Below the pieces are notes generated by a model. It was given only the letters and a program-made list of their open reading frames with translations, was not told the origin of the DNA and ran no database searches. The translations under genes were made by a program, and so were the position numbers. A DNA stretch of 64,000 bases from JABAYQ01 sp049890095 (GTDB lineage Bacteria > Bacteroidota > Bacteroidia > Flavobacteriales > UBA7312): the NCBI GenBank assembly GCA_049890095.1, contig JBMHCD010000003.1, positions 1-64,000 on the forward strand, given 5' to 3'. Shown here piece after piece: positions 23,842 to 33,670 of the stretch. The stretch's first letter is position 1. Every line of letters begins with the position of its first letter.

Positions 23842-25779
23842 TTACACATCAATATTTGCATATTTAGCATTCTGCTCAATAAACTCTCTTCTAGGTGGAA
23901 CTTCATCTCCCATTAGCATTGAAAATACTCGATCACTTTCTACTGCATTTTCTATTGAAATCTGCCTTAATGTTCTAGATTCAGGGTTCATTGTTGTATC
24001 CCATAATTGCTCAGCATTCATCTCTCCTAGACCCTTATATCTTTGTATAGTTGCTCCTTTCATTTCTTGAAGCATTTTGTCTCTCTGATCATCTGACCAA
24101 CAATATCTTTGATCTTTTCCTTTTTTCAATAAATAAAGCGGAGGAGTTGCAATATATAGATAACCACTTTCAACAAGAGGTTTCATGTATCTAAAGAAAA
24201 AAGTAAGAATTAAGGTTGCAATATGGGATCCATCAACATCGGCATCCGTCATAATCACAATTTTTTTATACCTAAGCTTTTCAAGATTTAGTTCTAAACT
24301 ATCCTCTTCAGTTCCGATTGTAACACCCAATGCAGTATAAAGGTTTTTGATTTCTTCATTCTCAAAAACTTTATGTTGCATTGCTTTTTCTACATTTAAA
24401 ATTTTACCTCTCAAAGGTAAAATTGCTTGAAAGAAACGATCTCTTCCTTGTTTTGCTGTACCTCCTGCAGAGTCTCCCTCAACCAGAAAAATTTCACAAT
24501 TATCAGGATCTTTATCCGAGCAATCCGCTAGTTTTCCTGGCAGACCAGAGCCCGATAAAACATTTTTTCTTTGAACCATTTCTCTTGCTTTCCTCGCAGC
24601 ATTTCTAGCCTGAGCAGCAAGTAAAACTTTCTGAACTATCTGTTTAGCCATTGAAGGGTTTTCTTCGAGAAAATTTGTCAACATTTCTCCAACGGCTTGA
24701 TCTACAGCTCCTGTAACTTCTTTGTTTCCTAATTTGGTCTTAGTCTGGCCCTCAAACTGTGGTTCCATTACTTTGACAGATATTACAGCAGTTAAACCTT
24801 CTCTAAAGTCATCTCCAGCAATTTCATATTTAACTTTATCCAACATTCCAGACTCATCTGCATATTTCTTTAGAGTTCGCGTAAGAGCTCTTCTAAAACC
24901 TGCTAAATGAGTACCACCCTCATAGGTATTTATATTATTAACATAAGAATGGATATTTTCTGAATATGAAGTGTTGTAATGCATCGCTACCTCAACAGGA
25001 ACGCCATTTTTTTCTGTCTCCATGTAAATTACTTGATCCAATAGTTTTTCTCTATTTTCATCAATCATTTCAACAAATTCACGCAAACCTCTTTCTGAGA
25101 TAAAAACATCAGAAATAAAATTACCTTCATCGTCAGTAACTCTTTTATCAGTAATAGAAAGTTGAATTCCTTTATTCAGAAAAGCTAATTCTTTTAGTCT
25201 TGCTTGTAAAATTTCATACTGATAAACTGTATCTATAAAAATGGATTCATCTGGTTTAAAAGTAACAATTGTTCCTGTTATATCAGTTGTACCCACTTCT
25301 TTAACATCATATTTAGGAACACCAATTTCATATTCTTGCTGATGGATTTTTCCACCACGATGAACTACAACCTTAAGACTAGTTGACAACGCATTTACAC
25401 AAGAAACCCCTACTCCATGCAAACCCCCTGAAACTTTATACGAATCCTTATCAAACTTTCCACCAGCATGTAATACAGTCATTACAACTTCAAGAGCAGA
25501 CTTCTTTTCTTTTTCATGTAGATCTGTAGGAATACCTCGACCATTATCTGAAACAGTAATCGAATTGTCTTCATTAATAAACACATCTATTTCCGAACAA
25601 TGTCCAGCTAATGCTTCATCTATTGAGTTATCAACTACCTCATAAACAAGGTGATGAAGACCTTTAGTGCCTATATCACCAATATACATAGCAGGTCTTT
25701 TCCTTACTGCTTCTAAACCTTCTAATACTTGAATATTACTGGCACCATATTCGGGCGTGCCTTGAGTTTTTTCTTCCAT
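23842..25779 (-). CDS. gyrB: DNA gyrase subunit B
   Basis: A 645-residue type IIA topoisomerase B subunit. The GHKL ATPase domain carries EVVDNSIDEALAGHCSEI, DNGRGIPTD and GGLHGVGVSCVNALS. The TOPRIM domain carries EGDSAGGTAKQGRDRFFQ near residue 432 and DADVDGSHI near 510, with the metal-binding acids intact. The closing block QRYKGLGEMNAEQLWDTTMNP is typical of GyrB. ParE was considered; the EGDSAGG context, LPLRGKILNVEKA and the length of the C-terminal part fit GyrB better. It supplies ATP-driven negative supercoiling. A TATATTTG -7 box lies at 25821-25828 on the minus strand, about 40 bases upstream of the start. Confidence 0.94.
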   Translation of the reverse strand: MEEKTQGTPEYGASNIQVLEGLEAVRKRPAMYIGDIGTKGLHHLVYEVVDNSIDEALAGHCSEIDVFINEDNSITVSDNGRGIPTDLHEKEKKSALEVVMTVLHAGGKFDKDSYKVSGGLHGVGVSCVNALSTSLKVVVHRGGKIHQQEYEIGVPKYDVKEVGTTDITGTIVTFKPDESIFIDTVYQYEILQARLKELAFLNKGIQLSITDKRVTDDEGNFISDVFISERGLREFVEMIDENREKLLDQVIYMETEKNGVPVEVAMHYNTSYSENIHSYVNNINTYEGGTHLAGFRRALTRTLKKYADESGMLDKVKYEIAGDDFREGLTAVISVKVMEPQFEGQTKTKLGNKEVTGAVDQAVGEMLTNFLEENPSMAKQIVQKVLLAAQARNAARKAREMVQRKNVLSGSGLPGKLADCSDKDPDNCEIFLVEGDSAGGTAKQGRDRFFQAILPLRGKILNVEKAMQHKVFENEEIKNLYTALGVTIGTEEDSLELNLEKLRYKKIVIMTDADVDGSHIATLILTFFFRYMKPLVESGYLYIATPPLYLLKKGKDQRYCWSDDQRDKMLQEMKGATIQRYKGLGEMNAEQLWDTTMNPESRTLRQISIENAVESDRVFSMLMGDEVPPRREFIEQNAKYANIDV

Positions 25780-25899
25780 TTTTATTTATTAGTTTTTTAA
25801 GTTCAATTACTAGATTACAACAAATATAAAAAAAGGGATTAGAAATGAACTAAAACGACAAAAAAATAACGGCTTACTTATTAACAAAAAGTTGATAAA

Positions 25900-27561
25900 T
25901 CAATAACGGTACAATAAACCAAATTGTAATCTTGGCGAAAGAGTATAATAATTTTGCCACAATTGATAACCGCCAATTAAATTATTAGCCTTTATGTATG
26001 AAGAAAATACTTTACTAAATCGATATTCTACAGAAACATTTAAATCAACGAAATCTTTTAGGGAGGTTAAATTATTTATATCTGATTTCGTAACCGATCT
26101 ATTTAGTTCGCCAAAAACTTTCGCTTGAGTTAATATTTTATTTCCAACATTATATTTTGCCGACACTGCACCAGAAAATGTTGGTTTATAGGAATATGAA
26201 TCTAAATTTTCAAGAGTATAGTTGTGATAATTTAAATCTACAATTATCCCTTCTTCATTACCAAAATCCCAATCTATTATTGTTCTAAAATGAAGATGAG
26301 ATCCATTGTCATAGACTACCTTAAATTTATTGTTGTAAATAGATTGATTATCTAATTCAAAAAATGGCATTTGATCGACTTTGGCAAAAGAAATTTCAGA
26401 CGTCATTTCAATTTGAGATGATAACTTTGCATCAAAACCAGAATAAATATTATATTTTATATCGCTATTTCTAAGAATCAAGCTAGAGTTTCCATTATCT
26501 AATGCATTTAAAACGAATGGATTTTCTTTACTAAAGCTCCAATATGAATTATGTTTTAAACCACCATTTATACCAAAATAGGTATTAAAAACTGATTCAA
26601 CATTAAAATATTCTAAATAAATATCAGGATAAATCGTAGTTATAATAGTATCAAGATTATTATTATAAACAATATTTACACCATACTTCCCTTCTATACC
26701 ATTAAATAAATAGTGATATTTTGGAGCAAATGAATAAAAATACTCTTGTGTTTGTGTCGTGTCAAAAGAAACATCATTAGCAAAATTATTCACAAAATAA
26801 TCTAGCTTTAAATCTAAAGATAAATTATGATCATTGTATTTTCCATCAAAATTAGATTTTAAACTTATACTAGATTCTGTTTGCTCATTTAAATCAGAAA
26901 TAGAAACAACTGAATTATAATTTACTAAATTATTTTTTGTAGAATAAATTCCAATATCTAAATTGGAATATCCCCAATATTGGTTTAAATCAGATGTTGT
27001 AAGTTGCAAATCTGGATCAACTCCATAGGAAGTAAATTGATCTCCTATTCGGTAAAATCTGGAATATACCGTAGCAAAATCAAAATTCTTTTTAGCAAAA
27101 AGATTCAAATTTGTATGACTAGAATGTGCATCCGTTTTTTCATTATTATAAACACTATTTGCTTTCATGAAAGATTGTCTGTAACCAATTCTGGCACCAT
27201 AACTTAAAGTTTTATTTCTATCTGAACTATAAAATATATCAAAGTTTGGCACAGCATCATTTCCTATTGCTAACTTTATGTAAGTAGGATATATTTTTTG
27301 AATAAATTCTCCTTTTATCTTTGCTGGACTTATAGTGTCTACTGAAAAAGAAGTGATATATTGTTTAGAATTTAGTAAATAGGAAATACTCAAGGGAATT
27401 TTAAACGTATCTTCAATTTCAGGAAAATCAGTAATTTTTTTAGAAATAGGTACTTCAGGAATGTAGGATTCTGTTACTTGAACTTCTTGAACCCCAAGAG
27501 TATCCTGAGCAAATGATGAATAACTAAAAAAAAGCAATAATATAAAAAGTCTATTCCTCAT
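25900..27561 (-). CDS. Outer-membrane beta-barrel protein, TonB-receptor-like, function unknown
   Basis: Using the ATG at 27559-27561 (MRNRLFILLLFFSYSSFAQ, a clear signal peptide) the protein has 553 residues. After a short N-terminal segment (EVQVTESYIPEVPISKKITDFPEI) nearly all of it consists of alternating beta strands with aromatic ends, ending in LSPRLQFGLLYRY, a terminal aromatic typical of barrels inserted by BamA. No canonical TonB plug domain is seen, so it is not a complete TonB-dependent receptor. The start overlaps the end of the 1019-residue TPR gene by 11 bases, which argues for coupled translation and a joint job in the envelope. Substrate unknown. Confidence 0.75.
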   Translation of the reverse strand: MRNRLFILLLFFSYSSFAQDTLGVQEVQVTESYIPEVPISKKITDFPEIEDTFKIPLSISYLLNSKQYITSFSVDTISPAKIKGEFIQKIYPTYIKLAIGNDAVPNFDIFYSSDRNKTLSYGARIGYRQSFMKANSVYNNEKTDAHSSHTNLNLFAKKNFDFATVYSRFYRIGDQFTSYGVDPDLQLTTSDLNQYWGYSNLDIGIYSTKNNLVNYNSVVSISDLNEQTESSISLKSNFDGKYNDHNLSLDLKLDYFVNNFANDVSFDTTQTQEYFYSFAPKYHYLFNGIEGKYGVNIVYNNNLDTIITTIYPDIYLEYFNVESVFNTYFGINGGLKHNSYWSFSKENPFVLNALDNGNSSLILRNSDIKYNIYSGFDAKLSSQIEMTSEISFAKVDQMPFFELDNQSIYNNKFKVVYDNGSHLHFRTIIDWDFGNEEGIIVDLNYHNYTLENLDSYSYKPTFSGAVSAKYNVGNKILTQAKVFGELNRSVTKSDINNLTSLKDFVDLNVSVEYRFSKVFSSYIKANNLIGGYQLWQNYYTLSPRLQFGLLYRY

Positions 27562-30500
27562 CCTTATATAAATTTTCTTCCTCCTCAAACTCAATATCAT
27601 TCAGAAGGTCAATAATTAAACTTGTTTCTTTTATTTCAGCTTTTTTAGATTCGAGAGCTCTTACATTAGATAACTTTTCTATAGCATCTTGTCTTACATC
27701 ATCATTTTCATCATAATTTTCGATAATACTTTCCAAAGTCGCTATAGCTTGAAAATAATTTTGTTGTTCAACATACAAATCTGAAAGCAGTACAAAACCT
27801 TTAGCAATAAAATAATTATTATTAAAGTTTTCAGAAAGATCAAAAACAATAGCTTCTACCGATTGATAATCCTCTGCTATAAATGATAATAAAGCCAATT
27901 GATATTTAGCTTTTGCACCAAAAGAGTTTTTTGTGGATTGAGATATTGAAGTATATTCTTTTTTTGCAGCATAATACTCTGTCTGACTAAATAAGTCATC
28001 TGCTAAAATTAGTCTCACTTCGAGTAAAAGTTGCTCATCAACTTTATCCATTTTAAGAATAACTTTACTCAATCTAATAATTTCATCTTTAAGTTCCAGC
28101 TTCTTATTACATTCGAATAAAGAAATAGTTGCAGAACGAATTACCTCTTTATCCTGTGCAATTTCAATTAATTCACTAAAATGCAATGCAGCAATACCAT
28201 ATTGTTTTTCATTAAATTCTATTGAAGAAATTTGACTCAATACTCGTTCTTGATATCTACTATCCTTTAAATCATTCAATTGCAAATACTGATCTAAAGA
28301 TTCACTGATTTTATTTAAATTATATAAAGATTCAGCAAGATAAAATTGAGCTGTATTTTTAAAAATAGGTTGAGAAAAATTATTCAAATAATCTGAGAGT
28401 GAAGAAATTGAAGCATCAAAATCCTGATTAAAAAACAAAGACTCCGCAGCTTCAAAAGTAATAGAATCTTGTGCTGATTTACTTACGTTGAAATTAGATA
28501 GACCATCTACAAATGACAGATAATCTTTTACGTTTCCTTCTTCAATCGATATATTTTTATACGCAGTTAATGCTTCTTTAGCTTCAATGGTGGAGGGGTA
28601 ATTTTCAATTACTTTCCTAAAAAACTCTAACGCTTTTATATTATTATCTGTATTGTAATAATGTAATCCCAATTTTAACAATGTACTTTTGACTAAAATG
28701 CTTGACGGATGATCGTTTAATAATCTGTCAAATAATTCTATCCTGTAATCGAAATCTTGATCAGTTTCTTCTGCTAAAATGAATAACGCATCATCATGAT
28801 ATGGAGATTCTGAATACTCATTGACCAAAATCTTTAATAATGAAACTTGTAAATCATTCTGCGACAATAATCCATGACAAATTACTTGCTGAAAAATAGC
28901 ATAATCAATATCAAAAATATTTTCAGACTGAGCTAATGCATAAAACTCAATTGATCTTTGATAATCTTTAGATAAAAAATAAGAATCCGCTATGCGAAAA
29001 AAAGAATCGGCTTTTTTATCATCTAAGATTTTATCATTATCTACAAATTTTCTAAACCACCGTATTGCTTCCTTATAATTATTTAATTTAAAATTAGAAT
29101 AGGCCAATCCATAATAACCATCATTATATTTATTAGTTGAAATTGAACTCGGATTAAAAATAAATTTTTTATAAGCCAAAATTGCTTCTTCATATTTATG
29201 AAGATTGTAATACGATTCAGCCTTCCAATAATTGGCTAAAGAAGAAAAATCTCCTCCAACATCATTTGAAATCGACAAAGCAAAACTAGTTATTGCTCTT
29301 TCATATTTTTTATCGTTAAACAAATTTATTCCATTAAAAAAGGATACTCTTTGCAACATAAATTGCTGTTCGTAATTCAAAGACTCTAAAGATTGTAAGA
29401 ATTTAATTGCAGAAGGATAATTTCTAGATGAAGAATAAGCATTTAACAAAAAGCCCTCAACTTCATCTTTATTTTGAGATTCAGGAAAAGCTTGTAAGTA
29501 ATCTTTTATGACATCAATTGCGTTGTTATATGAACCTTTGTTTTCAACTGTTAATTTAACATAATTGAAAAAAGCATCTTCTTTTAAACTCAAATCATAG
29601 TCTAAAGAAGAACAATATTTAAATGCATTTGCTCCGTAATTTTTTTTATTTATGCGTACATAACATTCTCCTAAATGATAAGATGCAAATTGTGATAAAC
29701 TATCTTTTACATCCAATATTTCATCGAAATAGGCAATAGCCTGATCGTATTGTAGCAACTTAGAATGTGAATAAGCAAGCTGATATTTCTCTAAACGACT
29801 CAAGCCAAAAGACTCTTTGTAGTTATTTAGATATTCGATAGCTTTTTTATAATCGTTTTTAAAATAATAAGCATCAGCAATTAGCCTATTTAACTCATTA
29901 TTTCTAGTATGTTCAACACTATCGACCAGAGGAATGGCATATTCTAGCAAGTCGTCAAAACGTTTTTGAAAATAATAAATCTGAGCTATATAATAACTGG
30001 CTATTTTTCCTAAAGAATTAACCCCTGATAATTGTTGAAATCCTTTCAAAGCAGTTGCATAATTACCCTCTAAATAAGCAATATGAGCAGGAAAATATTT
30101 TACTAATTCTTTAAATCTAAAGTCTGCATCTCTAATTTCATAAAAAGCCAATTTTGATTGGTCATATTGCTCTTCAACAAAATTGGCATAAGCTTGCCTA
30201 AAATAAAATGTAGTTTTTTGGGTATCATTTAACTGATTTACATCCACAAGAGAAGAACGAGCAATTACTCTTGAATACTCTTTATTCATAAAATAAAGTC
30301 TTGTCAATTGATAATTTGCATCGTTGATCAAAAAACTACTAGAATAATCTTTAATAAACTTTAACAAAAGATATTCTGCATCCTTGTTAAACAATTCTAA
30401 TGCACAAAAAGCAATTTTATAATCAATCATTTCTGACTGATTTTTCGAAATCTCATCACAAGACTTCAACTCAATATAGTACGATTTAGCTAATGAGTAT

Positions 30501-30610
30501 TGCCTTTTATCAAAGAGTTCATCCGCTAATTGTTTATTGCAATCGTAAGCAAAAGAAATTGTGCTACACAATAAGGCAATTAAAATAAACATATGAGACT
30601 TAAAATTCAT
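27551..30610 (-). CDS. Large periplasmic TPR protein
   Basis: A 1019-residue protein with a signal peptide (MNFKSHMFILIALLCSTISFA; an internal ATG at residue 7 would also work). The mature part is almost wholly tetratricopeptide repeats, with dozens of A-x-x-x-Y/F-x-x-x-x-Y-x-x-A patterns such as YNDGYYGLAYSNFKLNNYKEA and YWKAESYYNLHKYEEAILAY, plus an acidic C-terminus (DIEFEEEENLYKDEE). TPR superhelices dock other proteins, so it may be the periplasmic partner of the barrel encoded by the overlapping downstream gene. The TPR-barrel pair recurs in flavobacteria as far as I recall, without known function. Length is unusually great for a simple TPR adaptor. Confidence 0.85.
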   Translation of the reverse strand: MNFKSHMFILIALLCSTISFAYDCNKQLADELFDKRQYSLAKSYYIELKSCDEISKNQSEMIDYKIAFCALELFNKDAEYLLLKFIKDYSSSFLINDANYQLTRLYFMNKEYSRVIARSSLVDVNQLNDTQKTTFYFRQAYANFVEEQYDQSKLAFYEIRDADFRFKELVKYFPAHIAYLEGNYATALKGFQQLSGVNSLGKIASYYIAQIYYFQKRFDDLLEYAIPLVDSVEHTRNNELNRLIADAYYFKNDYKKAIEYLNNYKESFGLSRLEKYQLAYSHSKLLQYDQAIAYFDEILDVKDSLSQFASYHLGECYVRINKKNYGANAFKYCSSLDYDLSLKEDAFFNYVKLTVENKGSYNNAIDVIKDYLQAFPESQNKDEVEGFLLNAYSSSRNYPSAIKFLQSLESLNYEQQFMLQRVSFFNGINLFNDKKYERAITSFALSISNDVGGDFSSLANYWKAESYYNLHKYEEAILAYKKFIFNPSSISTNKYNDGYYGLAYSNFKLNNYKEAIRWFRKFVDNDKILDDKKADSFFRIADSYFLSKDYQRSIEFYALAQSENIFDIDYAIFQQVICHGLLSQNDLQVSLLKILVNEYSESPYHDDALFILAEETDQDFDYRIELFDRLLNDHPSSILVKSTLLKLGLHYYNTDNNIKALEFFRKVIENYPSTIEAKEALTAYKNISIEEGNVKDYLSFVDGLSNFNVSKSAQDSITFEAAESLFFNQDFDASISSLSDYLNNFSQPIFKNTAQFYLAESLYNLNKISESLDQYLQLNDLKDSRYQERVLSQISSIEFNEKQYGIAALHFSELIEIAQDKEVIRSATISLFECNKKLELKDEIIRLSKVILKMDKVDEQLLLEVRLILADDLFSQTEYYAAKKEYTSISQSTKNSFGAKAKYQLALLSFIAEDYQSVEAIVFDLSENFNNNYFIAKGFVLLSDLYVEQQNYFQAIATLESIIENYDENDDVRQDAIEKLSNVRALESKKAEIKETSLIIDLLNDIEFEEEENLYKDEE

Positions 30611-30707
30611 GTGCTTTTTTAAATTTTAGCTAATTTATCAAACAAAAAATTTACTAATCGCAAGTATAAAATAAGTTATTAACAGTATAGTTGTGCATAA
30701 AGAAGAA

Positions 30708-30738
30708 TTGATGCTCTTACTAAAAAAAATTAAATTTG
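30708..30738 (+). promoter_or_regulatory. ftsE promoter (TTG-N20-TAAATTTG)
   Basis: TTG at 30708-30710 and TAAATTTG at 30731-30738 stand exactly 20 bases apart, matching the Bacteroidota consensus. The expected start lies about 15 bases before the ftsE ATG at 30760. Confidence 0.75.
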
Positions 30739-30759
30739 TTCAAGAAAAGATTATTCTAC

Positions 30760-31425
30760 ATGTATCAAATTATTGTAAAGCACGTTGATATAAAACATAA
30801 AAAACATCCAATTCTTTCCGATGTAAATTTTTCTGTCCAGGCATCTGAATTTGTATATTTAATCGGTTCCACAGGAAGTGGAAAAAGTAGTCTATTAAAA
30901 ACACTGTACGGAGAACTTCCGTTACAAAATGGAACTATTGATATTGCTGGTTATCAAATTTTTGGATTAAAGAAAAAAGACATCCCTTTTCTAAGAAGAA
31001 AAATAGGTATCGTTTTCCAAGATTTTCAACTACTTACTGATCGTTCCGTTTTTGAAAACCTATCCTTTGTTTTAAAAGCAACTGGATGGAAAGATAATAG
31101 TAAAATTCAGAGTCAAATCGAAAAAGTTTTGGAAAAAGTTGAAATGAACAAACATGTAAATAAAATGCCACACGAACTTTCTGGAGGAGAGAAGCAACGC
31201 ATTTGTATAGCAAGAGCATTACTTAATGACCCTGAGATTATTTTAGCAGACGAACCAACTGGAAATTTAGACCCTACTACAACAAAAAAAATTCTAGAAT
31301 TATTGCATCAATTATGCAAGGATGGATGCTCAGTACTTATGGCAACTCACGAGCACAACTTATTAGATTTGTTCCCTTCAAAAATTATTGAATGTAAAGA
31401 AGGAAAATTAATACATGTCAGTTAA
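30760..31425 (+). CDS. ftsE: Cell-division ABC transporter ATPase FtsE
   Basis: From the ATG at 30760, downstream of a good promoter, the protein has 221 residues; an upstream TTG at 30736 lies inside the -7 box and is rejected. It has Walker A GSTGSGKS (36-43), Q-loop IGIVFQDFQLL, signature LSGGEKQR (about 140), Walker B EIILADEP (about 159) and the H-loop in MATHEHNLL. The size and the RRKIGIVFQDF context fit FtsE, which with FtsX controls septal peptidoglycan hydrolases. FtsX is not adjacent; in Bacteroidota the two genes are often apart. A LolD-like ATPase is the main alternative. Confidence 0.87.
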   Translation: MYQIIVKHVDIKHKKHPILSDVNFSVQASEFVYLIGSTGSGKSSLLKTLYGELPLQNGTIDIAGYQIFGLKKKDIPFLRRKIGIVFQDFQLLTDRSVFENLSFVLKATGWKDNSKIQSQIEKVLEKVEMNKHVNKMPHELSGGEKQRICIARALLNDPEIILADEPTGNLDPTTTKKILELLHQLCKDGCSVLMATHEHNLLDLFPSKIIECKEGKLIHVS

Positions 31426-31431
31426 GCATAA

Positions 31432-32544
31432 TTGAAAGAAAATCATTTACATATTATTGCTTTAAATATACCCTACCCAGACAATTATGGGGGTGTGATT
31501 GACATATTTCAAAAAATAAAAGCACTTAAAAAAGCTAATATACTTATTCATCTTCACTGTTTTGAGTACAACAGAAAAAGAAGCCCTAAATTAAATGTGC
31601 TTTGTGAATCAGTACATTATTACAAAAGAAATATTCACTGGAAATATTTATTATCTCCATTACCATTTATCGTAAAAACAAGAAATAATTCAGACTTGAT
31701 CAGTCGACTTTTAGAAGATGATTACCCTATTCTTTTTGAAGGAATTCATACTAGCTTTTGGTCAAAAGACAAACGTCTTAAAAACAGGTTAAAAATCCTT
31801 AGAAGTCATAACATTGAACACGATTATTACAAGGCTCTCTACAATGCAGAAAAACATTTTTTTAAAAAATACTTTTACTTTTTAGAGTATCTAAAACTTA
31901 AAAAATTTGAAGTTAAGCTTAATCATTTTCATTCAACATTTGCAATTTCTGAAAAAGACAAAGCATTTTTTTCTAGATATAACAATACCTTTTTAATAAA
32001 GGCATTTCATAAACAACACAAAATTGAAAACTATAAAGGTTTAGGAAAGTATGCTGTTTTTCATGGAAATTTAGAAGTTTTAGAAAATCAAAATGCCGCT
32101 TTATTTTTCATAAAAGAAGTATTTAACGATCTTAAGTTTCCTTTAATTATAGCTGGTAAAAACCCGTCAAGTTTTCTAATTGATTTGAGTGAAAAGTACG
32201 ACCATATCACCATAATCGAAAATCCAAGCGATGAGGAATTAGATAATCTAATTAAAAATGCTCAAATAAATGTTTTGAGAACAGAACAAGATACTGGAGT
32301 AAAACTCAAACTTTTAAAAGCTCTATTTATTGGTAGACATTGTTTACTAAACAATTTAATGCTTTCTGATAAAAGTTTAACATCACTATGTCATATTGCG
32401 AATACAGTTCAAGAATGGAAAGAAAAAATTAACTTCCTAAAAACAAAGCCTTTTGACGAATTAGAAATTGAAAAAAGAAAACTACACTTAACTACAATGA
32501 GCAATGCTGAAGAAGCACAAAAAATAAAGAATATTATTTTCTAA
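31432..32544 (+). CDS. Glycosyltransferase (GT4-like)
   Basis: A 370-residue cytoplasmic glycosyltransferase with a GT-B-like pattern: N-terminal half HIIALNIPYPDNYGGVIDIF, ILRSHNIEHDYYKAL and, in the C-terminal half, YAVFHGNLEVLENQNAALFF, PLIIAGKNPSS and ENPSDEELDNLIKNAQ. The only possible start is TTG at 31432-31434, because TAA stands directly before it and no ATG lies near the N-terminus. It begins 6 bases after the ftsE stop. Its stop lies 11 bases inside the end of the convergent GT4 gene. The donor and acceptor sugars are unknown; a role in surface glycan synthesis is likely. Close relatives in Bacteroidota share the opening motif. Confidence 0.83.
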   Translation: MKENHLHIIALNIPYPDNYGGVIDIFQKIKALKKANILIHLHCFEYNRKRSPKLNVLCESVHYYKRNIHWKYLLSPLPFIVKTRNNSDLISRLLEDDYPILFEGIHTSFWSKDKRLKNRLKILRSHNIEHDYYKALYNAEKHFFKKYFYFLEYLKLKKFEVKLNHFHSTFAISEKDKAFFSRYNNTFLIKAFHKQHKIENYKGLGKYAVFHGNLEVLENQNAALFFIKEVFNDLKFPLIIAGKNPSSFLIDLSEKYDHITIIENPSDEELDNLIKNAQINVLRTEQDTGVKLKLLKALFIGRHCLLNNLMLSDKSLTSLCHIANTVQEWKEKINFLKTKPFDELEIEKRKLHLTTMSNAEEAQKIKNIIF

Positions 32545-33607
32545 CTTTTTCAAAAATTGTTTTCAATACTTTTTCCTCATTTTGCCAATTAAGTTCTTCT
32601 TTAGCTTTAGTATATAAAGTAGGATTTATTTTTTGTTGGTATAACTCCTTTATTTGCTTTGCAAATTTTTGAGGGCATCGATCCTCCAATAACATACCAA
32701 TTGAATATTTTTCAACTATATTTTTAACCTCCAAAAGAGGTGATGCAATAAATTTTAAATCGGAATGTATATAATCAAAAAGTTTATTTGGCAGACTATA
32801 ACTAAAACTCAGTCCAATTGGCTGCTCTAATAACAACCCTATAGAAGCCTTAGAAGTATACATTTTTAATTTTTCAAAAGGAACTTCTCCTACAAACTGT
32901 ATTTGATCCAAAACATTTTTAGACTTTGCTATTTTTTTTAAATGGTCGAATCCTCCACCAACAATAATTAGTTTAAAATCCGGTAAAAACTCAAGACCTT
33001 CAACAGCAAGCTCTAAGCCTCTTCCTTTATTATAATTACCTTGAAAAATTAATATTTTCTGATTTGATGTAGTAGTCGAGTAATTCGTAAGAAAAGGCAC
33101 ATTTCGAACAACACTCATTTCTACTGCATATTTTTCATGATAAAATTTAGCCAGCAAATTACATACCGTATAACTATAATCGACTTTTGGCAATAAAAAA
33201 GTCTCTAAAAGATGCCAAACTTTCTTTACATTCGGACGATTTAAAAGCTCTGGTGATTCAGAAAAAATCTCGTGAGCATCAAAAATTATTTTTTTCGATT
33301 TTATTTTTGCAATCAAAAAATTTGGCAGTAAAGTATCCAAATCATTACTCAACAGGTAATTAGACTTATTGAATATTAAATATGTAAATAACTTTAAACT
33401 ATATTCTAAATAGAACAGCGGGCCTTTAGAAAACAACATCTTAAATCGATATGTTGAATAATTTCTATTTAATTTTTTACTATTGTTTTTAAGAAATCCA
33501 ACTAAATGAACATCAAACCCCATATCCAACAGAGTAGTACATACTTTATGAACGCGCTGATCGGTGCTCAAATCATTTGTTACAGATACAATAATCTTAT
33601 TTGACAT
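32534..33607 (-). CDS. Glycosyltransferase family 4 protein
   Basis: A 357-residue GT4-type enzyme. It starts MSNKIIVSVTNDLSTDQRVHKVC, a frequent opening in Bacteroidota glycosyltransferases; the C-terminal donor-binding half has ILIFQGNYNKGRGLELAVEG, DFKLIIVGGGFDHL, QFVGEVPFEKL and LSYSLPNKLFDYIHSDLKF with an E/S pair near PLLEVK. It should transfer a sugar from a nucleotide-sugar donor during polysaccharide or glycolipid synthesis. It converges on and overlaps by 11 bases the other glycosyltransferase at 31432-32544. No wider polysaccharide cluster is present. Confidence 0.88.
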   Translation of the reverse strand: MSNKIIVSVTNDLSTDQRVHKVCTTLLDMGFDVHLVGFLKNNSKKLNRNYSTYRFKMLFSKGPLFYLEYSLKLFTYLIFNKSNYLLSNDLDTLLPNFLIAKIKSKKIIFDAHEIFSESPELLNRPNVKKVWHLLETFLLPKVDYSYTVCNLLAKFYHEKYAVEMSVVRNVPFLTNYSTTTSNQKILIFQGNYNKGRGLELAVEGLEFLPDFKLIIVGGGFDHLKKIAKSKNVLDQIQFVGEVPFEKLKMYTSKASIGLLLEQPIGLSFSYSLPNKLFDYIHSDLKFIASPLLEVKNIVEKYSIGMLLEDRCPQKFAKQIKELYQQKINPTLYTKAKEELNWQNEEKVLKTIFEKVRK

Positions 33608-33670
33608 CAGAACAACGAAAATAATAAAATAGAATAAGCAAAAACAATAAGTATTTTCTAAATTTGAATT

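Noticed and set aside
23842..25779. Topoisomerase IV subunit ParE
   Set aside because: TOPRIM context and the C-terminal block fit GyrB; no parC follows.
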